A stretch of 5,139 nt of DNA from Rickettsiaceae bacterium. GTDB lineage: Bacteria > Pseudomonadota > Alphaproteobacteria > Rickettsiales > Rickettsiaceae. The notes beneath the pieces were generated by a model. It saw only the letters and a list, made by a program, of their open reading frames with translations, did not search any database and was not told the DNA's origin. Each line of letters opens with the position of its first letter. Within the stretch, counting starts at the first letter, position 1. The DNA lies in assembly GCA_021741085.1 (NCBI GenBank), contig JAIOYM010000078.1, positions 1 to 5,139 on the forward strand, in the 5' to 3' direction. A program made the translations under genes and the position numbers. Positions 1 through 5,139 of this stretch are shown here, one piece after another.

Positions 1-34
1 AAACGAAGCGCTCTACCAACTGCGCTAATCGCCC
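1..34 (-). tRNA. tRNA gene, 5' half only (cut by window edge), possibly tRNA-Val(UAC)
   Basis: Read on the minus strand from base 34, the sequence folds as the first half of a tRNA. It has a 7-nt acceptor strand GGGCGAT, then U8 and A9. The D-arm is GCGC/GAGC, with one G-A mismatch at 12-23, around an AGTTGGTA loop. G26 and the anticodon 5' strand CTTCG follow. The loop bases at tRNA positions 32-34 are all T, so the gene is cut just after wobble base U34 and the anticodon must be UNN. Acceptor and anticodon arm resemble alphaproteobacterial tRNA-Val(UAC) as I remember it, but bases 35 and 36 are outside the window, so the amino acid is inferred. It is transcribed divergently from tsaB. Confidence 0.85.
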
Positions 35-52
35 CTAAAAGTAACAAATATA

Positions 53-81
53 AATATGCAATAAATTTTTGCTATATGCAA
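53..81 (-). promoter_or_regulatory. Candidate sigma70-type promoter for the tRNA gene
   Basis: On the minus strand, TTGCAT (bases 81-76) is followed after 17 bp by CATATT (58-53). Each hexamer matches the consensus at four of six positions. Transcription would start near base 46, leaving a leader of about a dozen bases before the tRNA 5' end at 34, which is a normal arrangement. Both hexamers lie in copies of the direct repeat ATATGCAA (54-61 and 74-81). In such AT-rich DNA, matches of this quality are common by chance. Confidence 0.33.
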
Positions 82-185
82 GAATTATTTATACAAATAG
101 TCTGATAAATAAACCGCTGTTCTTTTGTTATGTGAATAATAAACATATTGATAAAGAAGTTTCTGTATAAAATTAAGTGATAATT

Positions 186-866
186 ATGGAAAAAGAAAAA
201 TATATTTTAGCTATCGAAGCCTCCGCAAGAAATTGCTCTGTAGCTATTTCCGCTAACAGCCAAGTTATAGTGAGTATCTATGAACCATCTATGTCAATGC
301 AGGCAGAGAGATTAGTTCCTATGACAGAAAAGGCTTTGCAAGATAGCGGTCTGTCTTTTGAAGATATTAATTACCTTACTACTACAAGAGGGCCAGGTAG
401 TTTTACCGGAATAAGGATAGCACTTTCAGCAGCTACAGGTTTTTTAATAGCCAATCCTCATATTATCCCCATAGTATTAAATAATTTTACTTTTTATCAT
501 TGGAGAGCTAAAAGACAGGTTATGTTTTTTGATTACAGCGTAGTTTTAGTAGACGCTTATCGTGGTGGTTGCTATATGGCGATTTTTGATTCAAGTGGTA
601 ACTTAGAGAGGCCTTGGGGATTTTATTTTCAAGAAGAATTGATAAAGTTTTTAAATAACTTTCACCGAGATAAGAAGTTAATATGCTCAGGCAACTATTT
701 AGCACACATACATAATTTAATAGATAATCCAGCAATTATTATATTACCCCGTTTTTCTTCTCCTCAAGCAAAAACTTTGTGTAAAATAGCTTATGAAAAT
801 ATATGTATTGGAAATATAGATGATAATTTAGAACCATTATACATAGCTCAAGCAATTACAAACTGA
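186..866 (+). CDS. tsaB: TsaB, tRNA threonylcarbamoyladenosine (t6A) biosynthesis protein
   Basis: TsaB is the catalytically inactive ASKHA-fold partner of TsaD. With TsaD and TsaE it transfers threonylcarbamoyl from the TsaC product to A37 of tRNAs that read ANN codons, in the cytoplasm. In 226-residue numbering the marks are the N-terminal ILAIEASARNCSVAIS strand-turn-strand (about 7-22), the family hallmark RGPGSFTGIR (68-77) followed by a helix, VDAYRGGCYMAIFD (about 122-135), and the C-terminal EPLYIAQA, where the usual PLYLR-like motif has lost its arginine. Length matches the E. coli protein (about 230 residues). ATG at 186 is preferred over the in-frame GTG at 177, because it puts the first strand close to the N terminus as in relatives. 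Neither start has a convincing Shine-Dalgarno. The gene ends with tandem stops TGA TAA. A weak promoter candidate (TTGCTA 69-74, TACAAA 92-97) lies upstream. Confidence 0.93.
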   Translation: MEKEKYILAIEASARNCSVAISANSQVIVSIYEPSMSMQAERLVPMTEKALQDSGLSFEDINYLTTTRGPGSFTGIRIALSAATGFLIANPHIIPIVLNNFTFYHWRAKRQVMFFDYSVVLVDAYRGGCYMAIFDSSGNLERPWGFYFQEELIKFLNNFHRDKKLICSGNYLAHIHNLIDNPAIIILPRFSSPQAKTLCKIAYENICIGNIDDNLEPLYIAQAITN

Positions 867-900
867 TAACTACAGAATTGTTGTTTTAATACATATTAAT

Positions 901-932
901 TAGCATGTAGTTTTTTAATACACCACATGCTA
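901..932. terminator. Hairpin between convergent genes, candidate bidirectional terminator
   Basis: TAGCATGT (901-908) pairs perfectly with ACATGCTA (925-932) around a 16-nt loop. The hairpin sits in the 81-bp gap between the 3' ends of tsaB and the chpT-like gene, where a shared terminator is expected. Only a short, broken T-rich stretch (936-941) follows on the plus strand. The minus-strand side is AT-rich without a clean T run, and the large loop weakens the case. It may instead be a 3'-end stabilising hairpin. Confidence 0.42.
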
Positions 933-947
933 GATACTTTTAGATTA

Positions 948-1586
948 TTAGCTCTTAGGCTTTTGAAAAAGCATATACTTAAAACTCGAATTATCGTATT
1001 CGCAGGTGATATCTAAATTTAACAAATCAGCTAATTTCTTTATATAAACTATTTCGATATTATAGACATTTATAACTGAATAATCTGAACTCATTATAGT
1101 ATTGATGTACTTTTCATTAATAGCTATAGTTTTACCTTCTATATAAACCGAAAAAATTTGATCATTTCCGGATAATAATTCAACTCTCATATTACCCCCA
1201 TAAGATATTTGATTTCCAGCAGTAATACAAATTGCTATTAGTAATTTCTCCATTAAATTAGTAAGGCTGTGGTAATAATCCTCATCAATATTAAGATCTA
1301 GAACTATGTTATTCTTTGCTGCCAAGTCTTCTAATATATCTTGTAGTTTAGTGTAATTAATTTTCTCGTCAGGGTTATAAACCGTTCCATAGCTTTCCCT
1401 AAGCCATTTAAGTCTTTTTCCTAATTCCAAAACACTATGCTTTAGTAAATCCATAGCCTGCATACGTAACTTTTTATCTTTATCATCTAGTAACTCTAAA
1501 GACTGAGTTAATGCGCTATATACATTTGATAGATCATGGCTAATTTTAGATGTTATGCACTGAGCTAATATTATATCGTCGACCAT
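948..1586 (-). CDS. chpT: ChpT-like histidine phosphotransferase of the CtrA phosphorelay
   Basis: This 212-residue protein resembles ChpT, the cytoplasmic dimeric phosphotransferase that passes phosphate from the hybrid kinase CckA to CtrA (and CpdR) in alphaproteobacteria. The N-terminal half is a helical hairpin with the phospho-acceptor motif SKISHDLSNV, His17 being the likely acceptor. A second helix follows, ending in RLKWLRESYG (58-67), which corresponds to the LRFxRxAFG-type segment of ChpT. The second half (about 78-212) looks like the degenerate GHKL/Bergerat-like domain of ChpT. I see no N-box or glycine-rich ATP-binding motifs, so it should not be a kinase. It differs from typical ChpT in lacking the Pro usually found shortly after HDL. 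The ATG at 1586 has a good Shine-Dalgarno. It stands alone, convergent with tsaB, and neither CckA nor CtrA is in the window. A generic histidine phosphotransferase is the alternative. Confidence 0.83.
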   Translation of the reverse strand: MVDDIILAQCITSKISHDLSNVYSALTQSLELLDDKDKKLRMQAMDLLKHSVLELGKRLKWLRESYGTVYNPDEKINYTKLQDILEDLAAKNNIVLDLNIDEDYYHSLTNLMEKLLIAICITAGNQISYGGNMRVELLSGNDQIFSVYIEGKTIAINEKYINTIMSSDYSVINVYNIEIVYIKKLADLLNLDITCEYDNSSFKYMLFQKPKS

Positions 1587-1593
1587 TTTTTAT

Positions 1594-1597
1594 TCCT
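1594..1597 (-). promoter_or_regulatory. Ribosome binding site of the chpT-like gene
   Basis: On the minus strand AGGA lies 7 nt before the ATG (1586-1584), which is good spacing and supports this start codon. It is the only clear Shine-Dalgarno in front of a gene in the window. Confidence 0.6.
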
Positions 1598-1620
1598 AGT
1601 TTAATTAATTTATTTGTTGG

Positions 1621-1869
1621 GTTGGTTGGAAAATATTCTTTACTTTATACTGATTTAAGTTTAGAGTCTAACATTCTAAAGCTCTACTAGTTTTTTAATA
1701 AAGTTCAAATGCATTCAAACTAATAGAATAAAAATAATTACATTTTTATCACTATTAATAGCTCTTTACATATTCAAACATTTCCACTTGATTATAGTTA
1801 TACATTATTTTTGCTTAAATAAATATAAAATTACATAAATCTAAACAGTTAGTACGTATAGTTGGTTGG
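1621..1869 (+). repeat. Pair of 9-bp direct repeats GTTGGTTGG bounding 231 bp
   Basis: GTTGGTTGG occurs at 1621-1629 and again at 1861-1869, 240 bp apart start to start. The first copy is preceded by TGTTGG and the second runs on into GGGTG, so both sit in short G-rich patches in otherwise A/T sequence. A 9-bp direct repeat around a 231-bp core could be a target-site duplication. However, the core ends (AAAATATTC on the left, ACGTATA on the right) are not inverted repeats of each other, so no insertion element is called. Confidence 0.5.
1644..1671 (-). promoter_or_regulatory. Candidate promoter of the chpT-like gene, with palindrome over the -35
   Basis: Minus strand: TATAAA (bases 1649-1644, five of six consensus matches) lies 16 bp downstream of a weak -35, TTAGAC (1671-1666). 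Transcription would start about 50 bp upstream of the ATG. The -35 overlaps the perfect palindrome TTAGAGTCTAA (1661-1671), and another half-site TCTAAA follows at 1675-1680, so an operator is possible. The only TTAATTAA nearby (1601-1608) does not have the TTAA-N7-TTAA spacing of a CtrA box. Confidence 0.33.
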
Positions 1870-1918
1870 GGGTGAGAAGATTTTTAATCAACAGTTTATA
1901 AAAAATTAAAATTACATA

Positions 1919-1947
1919 TTGAAGTTTTATTGCAATTGTAGTATCTT
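1919..1947 (+). promoter_or_regulatory. Candidate promoter of the helicase-like/outer-membrane gene pair
   Basis: TTGAAG (1919-1924) and TATCTT (1942-1947) are separated by 17 bp, each matching the sigma70 consensus at four of six positions. Initiation near 1954 would leave a leader of about 30 nt before the ATG at 1984. No Shine-Dalgarno is visible in that leader. Confidence 0.3.
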
Positions 1948-1983
1948 TAGTACATTCTTAACTTTAAAAACAACTACCTAATC

Positions 1984-3807
1984 ATGAAAAATTCTACACA
2001 GAAGGTTTTATTAATTTTTGCTTTCTTGCTTTGTGGCTTAAATTATTTACAAGCATCTAGCAAAACTCAAACAACCGGTCTTGAAAAAATAAGTCCATCA
2101 TTACTTCAATGGAATGAAACAAGAAAAATCAAACTCTTACCTCATCAATTGAAACCTATAAATTATTTGGAACAAAACCAAGATGTAAAAGGTTTATTGA
2201 TATATCATTATTTAGGCACCGGAAAAACTTTTTTGGCGTTAGGTTTTGCAGAGCGTAACCCAAATAGAGAAGTTGTAATATTTGCTCCAAATTTTTTAGT
2301 TAACCACTGGAAAAACAGTCTAGATAATTACGGCGTAAGCGATAAATCGCGCTATCGTATTATCTCGCACAAAAGTCCGGATGAAATACTAAAATTAAAT
2401 TTATCAAATAGTGTTCTTATAGTCGACGAGTCGCATAATATTATCAAGAAAATTTCTGATCCAGAAAGCACAACTGCAGATAAATACGCAGCCGTATATT
2501 CTAAACTTAGAACTGGTTACAAAATTCTATCCTTAACTGGTACCCCAATATTCACCAGCTCTATGGATTTAAGCTATCAAATTAACTTAGTTTCTGGTAA
2601 AGACCTTTTACCTTTTAACCAAGAACATTTTAGAAGGGATTATACTGAAATAGATATTGCGCGCTCAATATTTTCTGGTCATTTTTTAGATAGTACCATT
2701 TTGCAAACAGGCTTGTGGCCAGTACTTACTCTCTCTGGAATCGGTCCAATTCAATCTACTATAGTGTCCCTAACACCATCCTTGGCAAACAAAAGTTTGT
2801 TGCTACACAATTTTGAGAGCAATAATTCATTAAGAAACTTAAACATAAAAACTGTTACGCCATATCTAGAAAAATATGTTTCTTATTACAATTTTACGGG
2901 ATTAGATGCTAGCCAATATCCTACAAAAGAAGTGATTGTAAAAGAATTAGATTACAATGCAGCGCAGATAGATTTTCTATTTAGATTTGCAGATAATCTT
3001 CTTGACGACAGAGAGCTTGCATTGATAACAAAAGACAAAGATTATGAGCTAGCTAATTTAAAACTAAAAAATTACCAAATACAAAAACGCTCTAAAGAGG
3101 AAGGTTTTTATGATGCTTTAGGTATTGGTAATTTAGTTTTCAAAGGGAACAAAGAACTTGTTTTCCCAAATAAATTTTCTGAAGCTTTGAAATTGATGCA
3201 ATCTACAAATAGACCAGTAGTTATTTATTCTAATTTTTACTATACAGGAATTAATCTTTTCAAGAAATTTTTAGATCATAAAGGCTTTAGAGGGCAATAT
3301 GATGTGGTAATGCCAGATGTTTCACAAGAAGAATTTAACAGAATAATGAATAAATATAACAGTGGTAAAACCAAGTTCTTACTACTACATCCCGAGATAA
3401 CAGAAGGTATTTCTTTGATGGGATCTGCACAGTTACATATTTTAGAATCCCCAGCAAATAGTGCAACTTTAGAACAAATAATAGGTAGGGTTGTTCGCTA
3501 TAAATCTCATGCTATGCTTCCAGAAAAACAAAGGCATGTTGAAGTATATATATGGTTACCAATTATAAGTAGTTACGATATAACTCATTGGACAGCTTTG
3601 CGTAGGCATCACTATCAAAATTACTCAGAAATAAGTTTCTACCATGCTATGAAAGATAGGGTAGATAGAAACGCTATTTTTAAAGATACATCGCCAGATA
3701 GTGTGGTTTATAGACAACTTAATACTACAGAAAAAGATACGGCAACCTTGTTGCAAACACTAAAATTATATTCCGTAGATAGTAACTATTATAAAATTAG
3801 CAAATAA
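1984..3807 (+). CDS. SF2 helicase-like ATPase with N-terminal signal peptide
   Basis: All core SF2 motifs are present: HQ of the Q-like region (54-55), Walker A GTGKT (78-82), motif Ia around VVIFAPNFLVNHW (97-109), DESH box (148-151), motif III SLTGTP (183-188), motif IV VVIYSNF (412-418), motif V TEGISL (473-478), and motif VI QIIGRVVR (498-505) with both arginines. It should therefore be an NTP-driven nucleic-acid translocase or remodeller. The stretch RVVRYKSHAMLP plus the following RHVEVYIW resembles, from memory, D6/D11-like ATPases of large DNA viruses more than bacterial housekeeping helicases. Oddly, residues 1-25 form a signal peptide: Lys2 and Lys7, hydrophobic 8-22, then QAS. There is no ATG, GTG or TTG between codon 17 and codon 55, so a leaderless start is not available. 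Export is predicted, not shown; an N-terminal membrane anchor is the alternative. No Shine-Dalgarno is seen. The stop is 2 bp before the next ATG. Confidence 0.85.
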   Translation: MKNSTQKVLLIFAFLLCGLNYLQASSKTQTTGLEKISPSLLQWNETRKIKLLPHQLKPINYLEQNQDVKGLLIYHYLGTGKTFLALGFAERNPNREVVIFAPNFLVNHWKNSLDNYGVSDKSRYRIISHKSPDEILKLNLSNSVLIVDESHNIIKKISDPESTTADKYAAVYSKLRTGYKILSLTGTPIFTSSMDLSYQINLVSGKDLLPFNQEHFRRDYTEIDIARSIFSGHFLDSTILQTGLWPVLTLSGIGPIQSTIVSLTPSLANKSLLLHNFESNNSLRNLNIKTVTPYLEKYVSYYNFTGLDASQYPTKEVIVKELDYNAAQIDFLFRFADNLLDDRELALITKDKDYELANLKLKNYQIQKRSKEEGFYDALGIGNLVFKGNKELVFPNKFSEALKLMQSTNRPVVIYSNFYYTGINLFKKFLDHKGFRGQYDVVMPDVSQEEFNRIMNKYNSGKTKFLLLHPEITEGISLMGSAQLHILESPANSATLEQIIGRVVRYKSHAMLPEKQRHVEVYIWLPIISSYDITHWTALRRHHYQNYSEISFYHAMKDRVDRNAIFKDTSPDSVVYRQLNTTEKDTATLLQTLKLYSVDSNYYKISK

Positions 3808-3809
3808 CA

Positions 3810-5078
3810 ATGAACAGATATTTATTAATAATCACAGCGTTAGCATTGTCGATGTTTTCTTTTCCCTCTTTAGCTGGGGAAACAGCAATTGAGGAAGATG
3901 ATGTATTGCCATTTAAATCCGTAAAAAAAGTCAATCCTTTTCTATTGCCAAGTTTAGATGCGCGCATTTCAGCAGGAATCGGCACATGGAAAATGTTAAA
4001 ATTGGTTGTGTTTGATTCGATTGAAGTGAAAGATTTAATGAAAAAATACTTGAGTGGGGGGGGCAAAATGAGCCTAAATGACGTAGCGATTTCAGCATAT
4101 TTAGGTGCTAATTATCCTGTCAATCAATATTTTTCTGTAGGTTTTAAGATTGGTGCTGGTTTTCAATTTATGTTTCCTAAATCTATAGAAAATATAGATA
4201 AAACAGAATTGCTAAAATTAAAGGATTATCCTAAAAAAACACAAAAAATTAAATTAGATATCAAAAAAGCTAATGGGGATACTGATAAAGTAAGATTGTT
4301 AAAATTAGAGCAGGATAATCTTAAAAGAGACGGTGAAGAGGTGTTGGCAAAAATAACAAAAGACGAAAGATTTCAAACAAGGCTAAAAAGTTTTACTCTT
4401 CTTAAGAACGCCGTAGTTAAAGCAACCAAAACTACAAAACTTAAGTTTGAAAAAATATCTAACCACAGTAGTATGACAACTACAGAGGAAGAAATATATC
4501 AAAAATACCACGCACTTGAAGAACTATCCGAGTCTATAGGCATCAATTCTGAAGGAAGTCCTCCATTGTTTACAATTATTCCGTTGACATTCCGTACTTT
4601 TTTCTCAATACCTTTTAAATTCACTTACCCAGTAGCCTTAGGATTAGCCGGAGATATATCACCTTTTCTTTCCTTAGATTGTGGTATACAGATAGCAAGT
4701 AGTATTGAAGGCGATATTATAAAATTTTTGAATATAGCTTATGCTCGCTCCAAAAAAGAAAAAGACAGTTTAGTGTATAGTACAAATGACATTTACGACA
4801 ATCTTTTGAATAGAAATTTCTTGTATGAAAAAGATATAATCGCTTATATTCAGCCAACAGTGGGTGTAGAATATTATCCTATAGAGTGGGTTGGGTTATC
4901 TGTGGGATATATGCTACCTACTTTTAACATGAGCCTGAATTCTGCTTTTAAAAAAGCGTTAAACAGAACTGCTGCAGCTTTAGACATAGACACTGCAGGC
5001 ATTAAGGATGAATTTTATGATATACACTTTGCTAATTATTACGGCACATTCACATTTGGTCTGCATGTGACTTTCTAA
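3810..5078 (+). CDS. Putative outer-membrane beta-barrel protein, possibly phase-variable
   Basis: The N terminus is a classic Sec signal peptide: Arg3, hydrophobic 4-18, and PSLA with cleavage likely after Ala22. Alternating amphipathic strands follow (DVAISAYLGANYPV 91-104; YFSVGFKIGAGFQFMF 107-122). Then comes a long, highly charged, probably helical segment (about 124-250) rich in Lys and Glu. More strands follow (SPFLSLDCGIQIASS 284-298; IIAYIQPTVGVEYYPI 343-358; WVGLSVGY 360-367; YGTFTFGLHVTF 411-422). The last residue is Phe in an alternating strand, as in BAM-assembled barrels. The pattern recalls OmpA-like or Rickettsiales surface-antigen barrels with enlarged loops, but I cannot name a family. 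It starts 2 bp after the helicase-like gene with no Shine-Dalgarno of its own, so translational coupling is likely. Codons 83-85 lie in a run of eight G, so a one-base slip would switch the gene off. Confidence 0.8.
   Translation: MNRYLLIITALALSMFSFPSLAGETAIEEDDVLPFKSVKKVNPFLLPSLDARISAGIGTWKMLKLVVFDSIEVKDLMKKYLSGGGKMSLNDVAISAYLGANYPVNQYFSVGFKIGAGFQFMFPKSIENIDKTELLKLKDYPKKTQKIKLDIKKANGDTDKVRLLKLEQDNLKRDGEEVLAKITKDERFQTRLKSFTLLKNAVVKATKTTKLKFEKISNHSSMTTTEEEIYQKYHALEELSESIGINSEGSPPLFTIIPLTFRTFFSIPFKFTYPVALGLAGDISPFLSLDCGIQIASSIEGDIIKFLNIAYARSKKEKDSLVYSTNDIYDNLLNRNFLYEKDIIAYIQPTVGVEYYPIEWVGLSVGYMLPTFNMSLNSAFKKALNRTAAALDIDTAGIKDEFYDIHFANYYGTFTFGLHVTF
4056..4063 (+). repeat. Homopolymer run of eight G inside the outer-membrane gene
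   Basis: Eight consecutive G encode Gly83, Gly84 and most of Gly85. This is the longest G run in the window and stands out in a gene that is otherwise A/T-rich. Losing one G brings TGA at 4069-4071 into frame; gaining one brings TGA at 4079-4081 into frame. Either change cuts the protein at about 90 residues. Runs of this type are known slipped-strand contingency loci in bacterial surface genes. Variation at this site is inferred, since only one allele is seen. Confidence 0.9.
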
Positions 5079-5139
5079 ATATCTGAAAGATAGGGGGGTG
5101 TAGGAATTTGTTGAAATGAGGGGTTATGCAGCAACATCC
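5079..5139. other. 3' flank with G-rich patches; no clear feature
   Basis: After the stop codon there is a 5-bp hairpin with a 3-nt loop (TATCT 5080-5084 with AGATA 5088-5092) but no T-run, so it is not a convincing terminator. It is followed by a G6 run (5093-5098) and GAGGGG (5118-5123). The latter is 2 nt before an ATG at 5126, which could open a further plus-strand gene cut by the window end, but only four codons are visible. Confidence 0.35.

Larger units (their letters stand above)
1587..1983. other. 397-bp AT-rich intergenic region between divergent genes
   Basis: No gene is visible on either strand; open frames here are short and end quickly. The region holds the control sequences of the chpT-like gene (left end) and of the helicase-like gene (right end). 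Apart from two G-rich patches (1616-1629 and 1861-1874) it is almost pure A/T. AATTACAT occurs three times (1736-1743, 1829-1836, 1910-1917), and TTACATATT twice (1766-1774, 1912-1920), the last copy running into the candidate -35 of the helicase-like gene. A small RNA cannot be excluded, but I see no stem-loop with a T-run that would mark one. Confidence 0.7.

Noticed and set aside
520..735. Minus-strand open frame of 71 codons inside tsaB
   Set aside because: It lies wholly within a well-supported gene, shows no recognisable motif and has no ribosome site.
1630..1860. Small insertion element or MITE between the GTTGGTTGG repeats
   Set aside because: No terminal inverted repeats at the core ends and no coding remnant. 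Kept only as a repeat observation.
1587..1983. CtrA-binding site (TTAA-N7-TTAA) upstream of the chpT-like gene
   Set aside because: All TTAA occurrences in the region were checked by eye and no two are 11 bp apart.
2023..2034. Possible lipoprotein signal around Cys17 of the helicase-like protein
   Set aside because: The residues before the cysteine are Phe-Leu-Leu; a lipobox needs Gly, Ala or Ser at -1. An ordinary signal peptide or anchor fits better.
3797..4066. Minus-strand open frame of 89 codons over the start of the outer-membrane gene
   Set aside because: It is antisense to the signal peptide and first strands of a convincing gene. Its proline-rich N terminus is only the complement of the G8 run.
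5080..5092. Rho-independent terminator after the outer-membrane gene
   Set aside because: The stem is only 5 bp and is followed by a G run rather than a T run.
1..5139. CRISPR array or toxin-antitoxin pair
   Set aside because: There is no regularly spaced repeat series, and no pair of small adjacent genes with toxin or antitoxin features.

Overview
The window is AT-rich throughout (roughly one third G+C by eye) and most likely comes from an alphaproteobacterium with a reduced, AT-biased genome. A host-associated, Rickettsiales-like lineage is the best guess. The main pointer is a ChpT-type histidine phosphotransferase, a component of the alphaproteobacterial CckA-ChpT-CtrA phosphorelay. The low G+C and the poor Shine-Dalgarno sequences fit but prove nothing. 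The lineage is inferred, not demonstrated.

Layout. The left edge holds the 5' half of a tRNA gene on the minus strand, cut in its anticodon at the window boundary. It is divergent from tsaB (186-866, +), a subunit of the t6A tRNA-modification machinery. An 81-bp gap with a hairpin (901-932) separates tsaB from the convergent chpT-like gene (948-1586, -). A 397-bp AT-rich non-coding region (1587-1983) follows. It carries a candidate promoter in each direction and two copies of a 9-bp GT repeat spaced 240 bp apart.

The right-hand 3.1 kb is a two-gene unit with a 2-bp gap. The first gene (1984-3807) encodes a 607-residue superfamily 2 (SF2) helicase-like ATPase with all core motifs intact, yet it begins with what looks like a Sec signal peptide. 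The second (3810-5078) encodes a 422-residue protein with a clear signal peptide, beta-barrel-like amphipathic strands, a large charged helical insert and a C-terminal phenylalanine. It is probably an outer-membrane protein. It also contains a run of eight G at 4056-4063. A slip of one base either way would stop translation within a few codons, so the gene could be phase-variable.

How they fit together. tsaB, the tRNA and chpT are housekeeping or regulatory genes with no evident link to each other. The helicase-like/outer-membrane pair is the part worth attention: an apparently exported nucleic-acid-type ATPase co-transcribed with a possibly switchable surface protein. I do not recognise this pair as a described system. 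A secreted effector with its outer-membrane partner, or a surface DNA/RNA-handling device, are hypotheses only.
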